Made by a program: the position numbers and the translations under genes. A stretch of DNA of 64,000 nt from Selaginella tamariscina. Lineage: Eukaryota > Streptophyta > Lycopodiopsida > Selaginellales > Selaginellaceae. Of the stretch, positions 23,049 through 34,855 are shown piece by piece. How positions within the stretch are numbered: the first letter of the stretch is position 1; the number at the start of each line of letters is the position of its first letter. The stretch is taken from NCBI GenBank assembly GCA_003024785.1, contig PUQB01000022.1, forward strand, positions 1 through 64,000, read 5' to 3'. The notes under the pieces were generated by a model, which saw nothing but the letters and a program-made list of their open reading frames with translations, was not told the origin of the DNA and did no database searches.

Positions 23049-23761
23049 ATCAAGGTCCCCAGTTCACTTCGGCATTCTGGCGGAGATTCCTAGATTGGCT
23101 ACATATCATCGAGAAGTTGTCTACTGCACATCATCCTAAAACAGTTGGACAATCGGAGCGCATGATTCAGACTCTGGAACAATATCTCCGGTGTTCATTT
23201 CTCATCTGCAAGATGATTGGGTCGATCTCCTTCCTGCTGCCGAGTTCACGTACAACAACACGGCACACTCATCCATAGGTGTGTCGCCATTTTCGCGTTC
23301 TCTGGTGTTCATCCTCGCTGGTCCTACAGCTTGCCCGTGATTCCTGGCCTCACCACTGCTGCCGATGATCGTGTTGAGCATCTCCGACAGGTCCATGAAG
23401 AAGTGCAGCATCATCTTCAATGCGCTCAGGATTTGCAACAACAAGCTGCTGATCGTTCCCGTTCCTCTCCTCCAGCATTCACAATTGGTGACCAAGTGTG
23501 GCTCCTCCGGCATCATTGGCCAACCACACGTCCCTGTGACAAGCTGGACTATCAACACTTGGGGCCATTTCGCATCATCGAAAAACTCTCTGAGGTGACT
23601 TCACTATTTCGTGGACTGGATCAATTATCCACCTGGTGAATGCACTTGGGAGCCTGCTGCTCATCTTGTTCATGCTCCTGATCTTGTTGCCAAGTTCCAT
23701 CAACGATATCCTGCAAAACCTGGACCAGTGACGCGCGGTGCTCGTCATCGAAGGGGGAGAT
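23028..23761 (+). pseudogene. Integrase remnant and chromodomain, chromovirus 2
   Basis: The second catalytic Asp region ([17 protein letters not shown]) is followed by [19 protein letters not shown] with the catalytic Glu. The C-terminal domain (FTIGDQVWLLRHHW, KLDYQHLGPFRI) and a chromodomain (YFVDWINYPPGECTWEPAAH) come next, ending at a stop by 23761. Frame changes occur near 23090, 23180 and 23600. The N-terminal zinc-binding domain and first catalytic Asp are lost in the deletion. Confidence 0.8.
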
Positions 23762-23763
23762 AG

Positions 23764-24163
23764 TGTAAAGATCATGGGTTATTTTTTGCCTTTCATAAGA
23801 CTTGAACCCAAGACCTTTTGGCTAACACACACATGTGTTAACTAACTGGTCCGTATGATCCTGGATGCTGAACTACACCATCAACAGCAAGGCGTATATT
23901 CATATGCATGTTCCAAACCAGTTGTGGACCACACATTCCAAACCAGTTGTGGATCACACATTCCAGACCAGTTGTGGACCATATAATTCTCAGGACCTCA
24001 GATATATAAACAGGGTTCCAGTTCCAGGTTTTTCAGAATCATTCAACATTAGTCTTCGGCCTTGTGTTTCATTTTGTATTCATTTCTTTCTTGAATACAA
24101 TCTCCTCCTTTCAAGGTTCCACCCTTGTTCTAAAGGTTTCGCCCTTTGCACAAGGTCGTGACA
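23764..24163 (+). repeat. 3' LTR of chromovirus 2
   Basis: 400 bp. It differs from the 5' LTR by only a handful of substitutions and a short indel, so the insertion is fairly recent. Confidence 0.9.
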
Positions 24164-24487
24164 GGAAGTATCTTGTAGGAGCTTTTCAAAAGTAGGTCTT
24201 CTATAAGCAGATTCAAGGAGTGCAAACAAGCTATCAAGTGAATTTGTATACAAAGTTGTCTCCACAACTTTCTCCTCAGAGAATTTTGTGCAAAGATTTA
24301 ATCTGCTACCCTTCTTCTCCATGTTCTTAACATCCTTGTTTAGCACACAGTTTTGTCTACTAATCCTTCTTCCACATATGCACATTGCTAGCATACTCTT
24401 TTATTTGGAGTTATATACATATTTAATGTGCTTAATCTTGGGATTTGTGAATAGAAAAGATAATTGGATTCATAATTAATTTTTCTT

Positions 24488-26093
24488 ATTAGAGTTTTAA
24501 CTTTAAGGGCCAATACATGGTAACATGTGGCTACCAAGCCATCCAATGTCAACACTTTGTGTGAGAAACACTAAGTCTTTTAAGATGACCCCAATAATTT
24601 AACTCATATGCTCAAATAGGCATGAAATTTAAAGTCCTACCCTAAGTCCTATCCCTCAACCCTAGAGGATAACTTAGGATTCTGTCCTAGAAGACCTAAA
24701 CAAGCTCATGCCCTAATCCCATCAAGAAAACATACCTTACACATACCCCCGTGATATAACTAAGGCATTATGACTTAATCCTTGAGAAATCACCCTCATC
24801 TGAGAGTACAACCTACGGTGACAAGAGATACCCTAACCCATGACTAACCCAACCAAGTCATACTATAAACTTAGGGTTAATATTTAGTGAGGGCACCTAA
24901 GGAAACACGAGTGTTCTACTAAGCAAACTTCTTAAGATTAGGTTTGGACAACCCCAAGCATGCAACCATGAGAGTATTTTACAAAAGGGCTTTTGTTAAC
25001 AAGTTTAAGTTGTTCAACCCCTAGACATATTCCCATGTCCCCAGGAAGAACATCCTTAACTAATGTGTTAATTAGCATGCCTAGTTATGAGACCTAACCT
25101 CCCTTGAGCGGATGCCCAAGGCTAAATACCCTAATGTAAGCACAAGCATGCTTGCTTACTTAGAGTATCCAACCCCTTGGTGTAAAACCATGACACACCT
25201 TGTGTCATCTAGTCTAGTGTCACATGTTCTTATGACATTATTTGGGCTATCTTGGCCATAGCCCCTCAGACTCAAGAGCTATACCTGGTGCCACAAATAT
25301 AATTCACAGATGCCAACTTTAAAATTTCTTTATGAACCCTCAAGAACCTAGTAAAGAGAGCCTATTAACTAAAATTCCACGCCCATTTGGACAAAAGCAC
25401 AAATGTGCCCTACTTAATTGCGAGTGTTGCCCTTAACTTGACATGAAGAAGGAGGTTGAAGACATGCCTCAACCTTTAACTATTGAAATATGTAATTCAA
25501 CATATAGATTTGTCAACAATAAACATAAATTACTCTTAGGGTGTGACATACCAACTGGAAGTTAGGGTGGCGTGTCTTAACAACATAAGCTAGGCTTATG
25601 TTAGCGGAGAGGAAGAAACTAGACACACCTTTTAGTCTTTAGCATATTTTTTCCACCCCTATCCTACTTAATATATGTGACAAAAGCCCCCATCCCCCGC
25701 TCCTTTGTTTTCTTATTTTATAAAATGGATTAAAATCTTAAATCCCAATAGAAATATACTTGGCAAGTTTAACTTAATGACTCATCGACCCTTAAGTGAT
25801 TTAGCATGGGGTTAAAGCAACCCTAGGGTTAGGTCAACTCTAAGGGTGTTTCTATTTCTTCCTTAATGTGCACTCTTTATTCTTTATGGAACAGTCCTTC
25901 ACGTCGCACACCTTATTCACAACTATCATGCTTCTTGTCTTCCAGAGTTTCTTGCAAATACCTAACGAACCATCACTAGATACTCAAGTGCACTAAGTGG
26001 ACATATTTCTTCCCTAGAGTTTGTCAACATAGTTCGGTAAGTAACAATAATCAACGTCCAAAGTAAAGGATAATCATAATAAAAACTATGACA
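24488..26093 (+). mobile_element. Single T-family TIR element
   Basis: 1.6 kb, starting TATTAGAGTTTTAAC and ending with the complement of TGTCATAGTTTTTATTATGA. It is the simplest copy of the family, one B half (24488 to about 25265) joined to one A' half (to 26093), and it shows the unit without nesting. No ORF, and no clear target duplication. Non-autonomous, superfamily unknown. Confidence 0.7.
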
Positions 26094-26714
26094 CTTTTGC
26101 TCCAAATGCTATAGTTGCATCTTCAACATCATCCCCTCTCTCATGATCTTGTTAAACTACAAGTTAAACAAACTCAGTTATGTGTACCCCTATATTGTGT
26201 GTGTGGTGTGTTTTTATGTATGTTGGTATGAATAACCTGTAATAATGTCCTAAATATAATCCTGATGAAATACTTACATCTTTCAAGTATTAAATACACA
26301 TGGTTAACATTAAAATGGTAATAACATTGAAAATGAATGCTTTAGTTGTACATGTATTATCAAAACTATAAGATAGTAAATGGCATATATTTGGTGCGTG
26401 TTCGTTTTAAAGTGTACTTACATACACATAGTTATAAACTTCTTTATTGTGTATACATTTCTACTCGTTTATATGTTGTATGTTTGCGTGTAAGTTGTAG
26501 AATATATGAAGTGAAATGATATTATACTACTTTCTTTTATTGTATCATTTCTATATATAAGTGTTTGTATTTGTGCATTTGTGCCTCTTGTGGGCACATA
26601 AAGTTGCAAATTAGCCATGGTAGAGAGCACAAAAGTGTGTGGAATATGTAACATATTTATACCTACAGCATACTAACTAGGATCTTATATTTATCTGATA
26701 TATACTCATTGTAA

Positions 26715-27203
26715 TACTTAATATATATACAAAGGATTTCTTCTAGATGAGAACAAAAAGCTTTTCATCACAAATTTTACAAAGTTGGAGTTGTCGAGGT
26801 ATGCGCATGCGCGCGCGCGCACACACACACACAACAAGTTTATCTACCTTAAGAACTTAATTGTAATTGTTTATACTTCATAAGTGTACACTAAATTGTA
26901 GAGAATTGTACTTAGATTGTTATTTCAATTATTGAATGAATGCAAGTTAGTCTGGTTCACACACATTTAGCATACACTGAAGACACCATGGGGGATGAAA
27001 TATACAAGGTGTATGTTATGAATATTGCCAAATACTTCGAACTTATAAGGTATGTGTGTATGTTTAGAGAGAGAGAGAGAGCTATAAATGCTCTCTTTTG
27101 TTGGTGTCATAGAATTGGGAATGAACAGTCTGAGGACATTTGTCTATACCATGAAGAAGATGAGACATGCTTTCTTGATTTGAACTCGTCTGAAAGTAAA
27201 TAG
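26715..27203 (+). CDS. 3' end of an unidentified gene (three exons)
   Basis: Three exon-like segments join in frame across GT-AG introns. About 26723-26792 reads FLLDENKKLFITNFTKLELS. About 26950-27050 reads HLAYTEDTMGDEIYKVYVMN then IAKYFELIR. About 27112-27201 reads IGNEQSEDICLYHEEDETCF and ends at a TAG after SSESK. The acidic C-terminus and steady phase across two introns argue for real coding sequence. No upstream exons were found. The T-family element at 24488-26093 lies just upstream and may have separated them. I do not recognise the family. It may be a fragment rather than a working gene. Confidence 0.4.
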
Positions 27204-30200
27204 TACACATCGGGCACAAAGACAACCTCATTTATGTATGAGTGTTGTACGCATACATATGTAAATAATAATTTAAACACACACATTGTCATAAACAAAC
27301 GTCATAATGTTTAAGTTTTAAAACAAATAGAAACAAATGACTATATCACTCTAACACAAAAAAACTACTTACTCATCGAGATTCATTTTCTTTAAACACT
27401 TGCCTTACAAGGTCTATGCCTTACATGCTCAAACAAACACTCTTGCTAAGACATCCCTCCTATCTGAGTTTAAGTAGCCACTCATGGCCTGATATATATT
27501 ATTTGTTGTTGCATCATTGTCATGTCCTTCAATTGCTCTTGTTAAAGCTTCCATCAAAGTCAATCCTCTATTGTTTTTACTTAATATAAATTATAAGAAA
27601 TGTTTTGGTTACCTCACTTTCATCAAGATTACATCTCTTAAGAGTATCTTTCATACTTTTAAGAGTTAATGTACTCTCTTTCTTAGTTTTATTATAGCTT
27701 CCAACTCTTTCTCAACTTTAGTCATCCAAGCATCCTTAAAATTATTATCATGTAAAAGCACAAGTTGTGAAGAACATGTAGCTACTTGATCTAGCATATA
27801 CTTTAATTTGTTATTATTCCTTTTCATAAGAATCTTGAAATGAACTTTTAGTTCACCAATTGCACACTTTATTAACATATAAGTGTTAAATTGAATGAAG
27901 TTTCAATAATACTTCTTTGTAGGGAAACAACATTCAAGATTTAGCAGCATACGCAAAATTTTTAATTACACAATATAATTCAAGATGTCCCTTTGTAATT
28001 CTCAAACCATTTGTTGATCTTTTAAAAACATTAAAGTTGTGCAAGCTATCTACCTATAAGATTATTATAATAAAAAGGGTTTTCATTCTATCATACTTCA
28101 GTTGATTATCTTAACAAAGCATTTATAAATAACTTTCGTCAATGACTCCGGAATGCCTCTAATCCTCTCAACTCTTCAACTAGCTTTTTAGCCTTTGTGG
28201 TGATGGCCAAGTAATGCATTTATCTTGAAACTTTATTTTTATTACATTTTAAAACTTCTTAACCATCTTTTACACCATTATCATTACAATATTATACTTA
28301 TTACAATATCCTTGATGAGATTACCAATGCCTAGCTTAGTAAGGGCAACACACACTTGCTTCTTGAGTGGAATGGCTTGTCGTAGATGGGTGTCATACTA
28401 TTACAAGCATGGGGCAAGTACTATATAAAAAACAAGAAAGTATCTCATGATATATGCATTCTCAACTTAAACATATATAACATCATTATAATTGTCATAC
28501 ATCCAAATGGATGGAGAGTTTATGTTTGCCTTGCCATTGCATCTAATGACCAATTCAAATGCTTTAAGAAGTAACTCAATTGTTAACATATCAATCATGT
28601 TAATAGTTTTTTTTAACATACTTGGCTATGGATTCTAGGTAAAGAGAAATGAATCATAGGCAACTCATTTGAGTTGTAATTTTGATTATGATCTTCATTT
28701 GATAGCCAAAATGCCCAGCCTGTCCTGCTTCAAACGCAATTTAGGGTAGCCTAAAAACCTTAAATTGTAATTAATAAGAAAAAACTCTCTTAACAATAGT
28801 TAAATGAAAATTGTGCACTAGTAATTCTTTTTTAATTCAATTAACTACTTTAAGTGTAAAACTATATGGTAGCTATTATTAATGATGTGACATTTTTTTA
28901 ATTTAATAAAGGCCAAATAACTACTTGCTAATGGAAACTCAGCCTAAGTTACCTTAACTTTATAAGGTTATTATTCTTTAAATTGGTTAATACTAAAGTT
29001 TCTACTTAAATTAAATTCACACAAACCCAATATTTAAGTAGCATTTTAACATGCTTCTTTTAGCTTAATAAAAAAGTTTTATTCACACTTTATTTTTTAT
29101 TTTGTAACCAAAGTGGCTAAGTAGTTCGATAAACGAGTTTTAGAAACTTTATAAACTATATAAATCCTCCAACAATATTTGCTTCCTATTGAATTGATTA
29201 GGAAGTTATATGATACAAGTTATTAGCACCATCATTAGAATGTATTTCTTAACATCTTAAATTTTTTTTTCAAAATCCCAAAAGCCTACTTCATCGTAAC
29301 TCAAGTAAAGATTAAAGTTCTTTTGCACCAAAGATAAATATTAAATAACTCTTTAGTATGATGACATAATCAATGAAGAAGAATTGTAACCTCCATCATC
29401 TAGTAAGTAAGGCTTGAGCTAATGATATTCAATTAAGTTGTATAGGGAACTTACATAACTTCTTGATTTTTATTATTTAATAAAAAGAGCTATCCCTTCA
29501 TACTCTTGCATTATGAGTTGATCTTATAAACCCAATATTCACATTTAGAAATCTCATCTTTAAACACATATAATATGTATTATTATATAGTAAGTGCAAA
29601 ATACATCGTGAACAAACAACAATAAACTAATTACATGTAGTGACAATTGTGACCATAGCAATCCATACCATCTTTAGCCAATTACAAAATCTCAAAATGT
29701 GTATAATTGATAATGCTACAAACACTTGGGAATAAACAATGTTCACTAAAGTTCTCTTGCATTTTCTGAAATGCCTCTCCCTTTGGTTAGTGAAACATGT
29801 ATCAAACACTTTAATAACGGCTTTACAAGTGATGCTACAATGTTGTACTCCTTCCAATACCGAATTTCTTAAGTAATTGACTCCTCTAAGTAACACGCCA
29901 CATGAAAAAGATATGGTACATGTGCTCTCCAATTTGTAGTTTTCTTCTCAATTACCAATAAAGACAATTTTTTAAAATGTCCAAACAAAAGTTTTGGAAC
30001 ATTGTTGATATTGAAGGTGTCCAATAAGAACTTTGTTCACATATGAATATAGCATAGCCACATTTGCACTTTCTTCCTCCTTAAACTCAAGTTGACACAT
30101 CTTCTATCGACACTCATACTGCACTCTTTATTGCTTTAGTCTTACACATCAATGCTTTCATTGTTGTTGTTGTTGTTCTATTCATTATATAAAAGAGCTA

Positions 30201-31031
30201 TTAAAAGTGCTATTGCAAACCCAAAAAACTTTATGTTTATCTATGTACAAAAACAAGAATCTAATTTTATCTATATCAGTCAACTAATGGTGAAGAAGTT
30301 TTGTAACTCCCTTTAGCAATCAAAGTAATGTGTGCTTGAGTTATGTTTGCTTTTTTGTCTAGACGTTCAATCTCAACTACATGTTTACACTTAAACCTCT
30401 AATTCCATTACTCTATCATTTTCTTGCTCCTTAATATGTTGTTTCGATCTCAAGTAATAAGCTTCTTTCCTCTTCTTGTCCTTAATTGCTTTTTCACTGA
30501 ATCTTGATGCATTGTCTCTTGGTAGTTTTGATGCACTCTTTCTAATTTGAGAGAGCAAAAAAATTGCATCTACATCGACAAATCCTTGAAGATCGATACT
30601 GTCTTACTACAAAAGGAATATATAGAAATTACACAGAAAAAACACATACTTATTATTTGCACTTTTTGGTTTTTAAAGACAACGACAAAGTGTGCTTCTA
30701 TTTCAGCCTTACGTCTGAAAACTCTATTCCAAAGAAATTAAATGTAACTAACACAAACAAAAAAACATAAAAGAATTTCTTACCCATCGATGCTACTTGT
30801 AAGAGTCATATATCCATTTCTTCTTACATAGCTCTCCTTTTATGTAAATGCCTTCTTTCTCAAGTAGTTGCCCACTTTAAAATTGGTTTAAGAGCTCTGG
30901 AAGAATTACTTCCGATTCTCTTGTAATTTTTCTCTCCCCTTATAAAAAATCAACGTAGAAAACTTTTATTTTCCCATAATATCTGTTAGAAAGAATATAC
31001 TTAATTAAATCATTAACCAGGGTTGTTGACT
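27204..31031. other. A+T-rich intergenic with possible decayed coding
   Basis: No intact gene. Minus-strand fragments near 27880-27480 (for example LVLLHDNNFKDAWMTKVEKE) look faintly protein-like with Lys/Glu/Leu bias. They are too broken to identify and match nothing I recognise. Confidence 0.35.
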
Positions 31032-31539
31032 ATGGAGAGAAGCCGCTGCTGCTGTTGACGGTGCCGGAACTAGAATCGGCTGACAGGTCCGTTCAATCTG
31101 CTGCGATTCTGGAATGAACAAGACAAGGAATTCGTCTTCAAGAATTCCAGGAAGATTAAGGCTCTTGTGGTGAGTCCTCTGTTTCCAGTGAATGGTGAAG
31201 TGCTTGATTCGCTTCCGGGCTTGGAGGTTGTTCAAACCTGCAGTGTTGGGCTGGATAAGATCGATCTGAAAGCATGTAAGGAGCGGGGAATTGCAGTTTC
31301 GTACCTTCCGGACGTTGTGACGGATGAGACTGCAGATACTGCCATGGCCCTTGTGCTCGCTACAATGCGGAGGATATGTGCTGCCCATCGCTATGTTCGT
31401 CAGGGGCTCTGGCCTGTCCACGGTTGCTTTCCTCTAACTTTCAAGGTACATGTATTGTATAATATTGACCACAGGTGTACATATGTCAGAAGATATATGC
31501 TCAGCATGTGAACACATGCACAGAAAGGGATGTGTATGT

Positions 31540-31584
<45 letters not shown>

Positions 31585-32225
31585 AGAGTGCATTAGCTTA
31601 TGTGCAGTGTACACTAATGTACATATGCATTGAGACTCAGTATGGTCTCAATGGCTTTTAATGTCTATGCTCAACAGGTGAGTGGGAAAAGGATGGGAAT
31701 TGTTGGGCTTGGAAGAATAGGAGCATCCATTGCAAAGAGAGCAGAAGGATTCGACTGCAGATATCATTACTATCTAGATCAAAGAAGCCTTTCCATATTA
31801 TACTCAATATGAGAGCTTGGTGGAGCTGGCTGAGAACTTGACATTCTGGTAGCCTGTGCACTAACCAAGGACACTATACACCTGTAAACAGAGAGTAGTG
31901 TGCAGAGAGAGAGAGAGTTTAAACCTGTTATTTATATCAGGTTTTAAACTGCAGCAAGGGGACACTGATCAATATAGCAAGAGGGGCAATAGTTGATGAG
32001 AGAGAGATGTGTGTGCATTGTAGAGGGTAGACTGGGAGCACGGGATTGGACGTGTTTGAGAACGAACCACGGTGTTCCCCAGAGTTGTTCGAGCTTGACA
32101 ATGTAGTTCTGTTGCCCCATCTAGGCACTGCAACTTATGAAACACGCACAGACATGGTTAACCTCGTTGTGGCTAACCTAGAGGCCCATTTCTCTGGTAA
32201 ACCCTTGCTTACACCCGTCCCTTAA
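31032..32225 (+). pseudogene. Hydroxypyruvate/glyoxylate reductase-like (HPR2/HPR3 type), broken
   Basis: The family reduces hydroxypyruvate and glyoxylate with NAD(P)H in photorespiratory metabolism. Exon 1 (31032-31445) contains LEVVQTCSVGLDKIDL and VTDETADTAMALVLA. Exon 2 (from 31678) has the nucleotide-binding [15 protein letters not shown]. The last exon (from about 31941) has INIARGAIVDE, the catalytic-Glu segment FENEP, the catalytic-His PHLGTAT, and ends at TAA 32223-32225. Frame breaks occur near 31040, 31080, 31775, 31793, 31837, 31881 and 32010-32050. Nearly all fit one missing base. With this many breaks in conserved sequence I call it a pseudogene, but sequence error cannot be excluded. 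An inverted repeat covers its 3' end. Confidence 0.75.
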
Positions 32226-32257
32226 TGGGCCTCTCGGTTAGCCTCAACGAGGTTAAC
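32157..32257. repeat. 34-bp inverted repeat at the end of the reductase gene
   Basis: 32157-32190 and 32224-32257 are reverse complements with two mismatches, separated by 33 bases. The left arm is coding. The right arm begins within the TAA stop and is followed by (ACATAA)n. Confidence 0.85.
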
Positions 32258-32705
32258 ATAAACATAAACATAAACTCCTCATAAACATTGTGATTAATTT
32301 TAATTTCAAGATGCACATCATTGTTAAATTATGATATCTTAATAATATATAAATAATGATAATTTATATAAATTTACAAAATTTCTTTCATATATGTGTT
32401 TATATTAATCATTAATAATAATGTATAGTTATATCAACTTTTGTCCTAAATTTGAAGTAATAAAAATATTATATAATAATTGCATATTTTATAACTTCCA
32501 ATATTAATATGCAATTATATTTGTATGTATATGTGATCATCAATATAATTATATATATAAAAAGCTTACACAACTACACCATAAACACACACATCAATGT
32601 GTAGAATGATTTAAACTTGGGCAGCAAGCATACAATGATGGTGATTTATTGCACCACACACGCAACAGGCCCCTGTTTTAGGGCTCTGGAGTTTAGGGTT
32701 CTTCA
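32258..32705. other. A+T-rich spacer
   Basis: Strongly A+T-rich. It holds the upstream region of the gene at 32706. No specific element recognised. Confidence 0.4.
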
Positions 32706-33479
32706 ATGGCGAGTAGAGGACAGTCTCTGCAGAGGTCTGGAATGCTCTCGAGGGAGCAGCTGTTTCGGCTGTTCACGGAGTTTTCTCAGCTCGTGGACAA
32801 GCCGGGTGCGTGCGTGCGTGCGTGTGTGAATGCAGGACGGATTTTAGTTAATACACGCACACATTCTCTCTCTCTCTCTATCTATATATAAACATGCTAA
32901 AAGTAGAGTAAAACGTGTAGAATAGGCATCAGAACTATGCACACAAATCTGTTGACGTCTATGTAGATATGTCCGTGTGTGCGTGTATGTGTGTTCATTT
33001 ATCTATCATTGCAGAGGTTAAGAAGCGAATATCTGATGCAGTACAAGGAGGACAAGTAAGAATATGCTTTTTTGTGTTTAATTAGTATTAACCTTCTTGT
33101 TTAAAGGAAGCCGTGAGTGTGACAACTGAAATTCAAGAGGAAATTTTCTTGCGAATGGGTGTTGGTAATACAAAATTCAATATATATAGATCTATATAGG
33201 CACACACACACGTGTGTGTAACTCCAATACATTGTTTTCTTTTGTTTTTCCAGAACCGAAGTTTGGTATTACATCTCTTGGGAAGGTGAACACTATTTAC
33301 AAGGATGATCGTGAGCTCATGCTTAAGTTTTATGAATTTGTTGCACGGTCAGTTTGTATACATACATACGTACATAGGTGTATATACAATCCTACATATA
33401 TGCATGCACATATGGATGTCAACATATGTAGGTAACAAAGTCACTGGTAGAATACTTTCACATAATGATGTAATGGATA

Positions 33480-33529
<50 letters not shown>

Positions 33530-34006
33530 ACGCATTTTTTCTTTGTAGGGAGGAAACGGCTTGTGATGAAGCCGAGCTCGGCAAGGATTCATTTCAACAA
33601 AAGATGCAACAATTTCATAAATCTCAAGAACAGGTGTGTAATCTATTGTACTCTTTTATACTATAGTTTATTACTAACATAACAAATATCAAGTCCAATA
33701 TAAAATCTGTTCATATTAATTTGATTTGTTGTATACAGCAACTTAAGGTGTTACAACAGCTCCGAAATCTTTCATTAGACAAGCAACAAGTGTTTCTTCA
33801 AGAGGTCTGTACATTATTAATTTATTTTCTCATCTTTTATGTATAAGTCTTAACTCTCTCGCCCCCTGCTCTCTCACTAACACACGTGTATATGTGCTTG
33901 TATACAGTTGCAAGCACGTATGCAGCACCTACACAAGCAGGGTGTACCCAGCATGAGTGCTCGTGACATTCAAGACTTCTTTCAGCAGTTTCAACAACGT
34001 TCATAA
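32706..34006 (+). CDS. Conserved plant protein of unknown function (180 aa)
   Basis: Seven exons splice without a frame break: 32706-32805, 33015-33055, 33107-33164, 33254-33347, 33549-33633, 33739-33804 and 33908-34006. The protein starts MASRGQSLQRSG. It has a helical N-terminal part (EQLFRLFTEFSQLVDKP, VKKRISDAVQ), a conserved centre (TTEIQEEIFLRMGVEPKFG, SLGKVNTIYKDDRELMLKFY, EFVAREETACDEAEL), and a Gln-rich, probably coiled-coil C-terminus (LKVLQQLRNLSL, LQARMQHLH). No enzyme motif, signal peptide or membrane segment is seen. I recognise similarity to an uncharacterised small angiosperm protein family but know no function. Intron 2 is only 51 bp. The intact frame suggests a working gene. 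Confidence 0.85.
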
Positions 34007-34855
34007 GTCTTTAACGAGTTTTAACGGTACGTTTTATTACAAATATAAATCAAAATATTAAATGAAGTCGGCGGTTTCGTCACTTCTACATTTATAAGTT
34101 GAGACAATCTGTATGGTACCAAGATAAACTAGCTTTTATTAATTTCTAGAACATGTGCACGGCAATGTATTAATGTACGTCTGGTCATATTGATACACAC
34201 AAACTCACATACACGTGTCCTTACACAGCAACGGAGTTCTAATTGCATCATATATCAGTACTGTCTTGTATTTATAACATATATACATGATTGACTAAGT
34301 TGGGATTATATCAAGGGAAATGTGATTGGACGACATCTCTATCTAGTTTTCATACACACACGCACCAACTCATTTCCAACGTCTATTAATATGCATATAT
34401 GTATATGTATATAGTTGTGTAGATGTTAGGTCGAGTGATGATTGCTATTACAAACACACGCGCACACACAACATATTATATAATGTATACATCATTGTGT
34501 GTGTGTGTGTGTGTGGATGCAGTTGAAGCACTTTGTAACCTAGTCTGTCGCGTTTTATACGAGGTAGGCTTGTTTTACCAGATACTACAATACACACTTA
34601 TCAATTTTTGTACACGACACACAAGGTTAGAGAGATTTATTCTGTGCATGATAAGGCATGTGAAATACAACAGGTCCACAACAAAGATGTAATAATACAA
34701 TATACACTTATGAGTACACACGTATATATTATATATTATAGACACGTATAAGCAGTTTTATTTCATATTTTATAGAATATACAATACACAATATCATCTA
34801 GAGCAATTTTAAAATAAATTTCGAATTAGATACGCACATACACATTTTGCACTCG
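34007..34855. other. Convergent intergenic spacer
   Basis: It lies between the ends of the 180-aa gene (plus) and the peroxidase (minus), so it holds both 3' ends. It is A+T-rich with (GT)n at 34495-34515. No gene. Confidence 0.5.

Larger units (their letters stand above)
19787..24163 (+). mobile_element. Chromovirus 2, internally deleted
   Basis: A 4.4-kb plus-strand element with LTRs of about 400 bp. AGAAG precedes the left LTR and GGAAG follows the right one, a probable 5-bp target duplication with one change. A purine-rich tract (AAGGGGGAGATAG, 23751-23763) precedes the 3' LTR. Gag, protease, RT, part of RNase H, the last part of integrase and a chromodomain are present. The end of RNase H and most of integrase are missing, replaced by a short inverted-repeat junction at 22914-23048. 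It cannot move on its own. Confidence 0.9.

Noticed and set aside
27666..27878. Possible coiled-coil protein on the minus strand
   Set aside because: Short, isolated, A+T-driven Lys/Asn bias, and no matching flanking exons.
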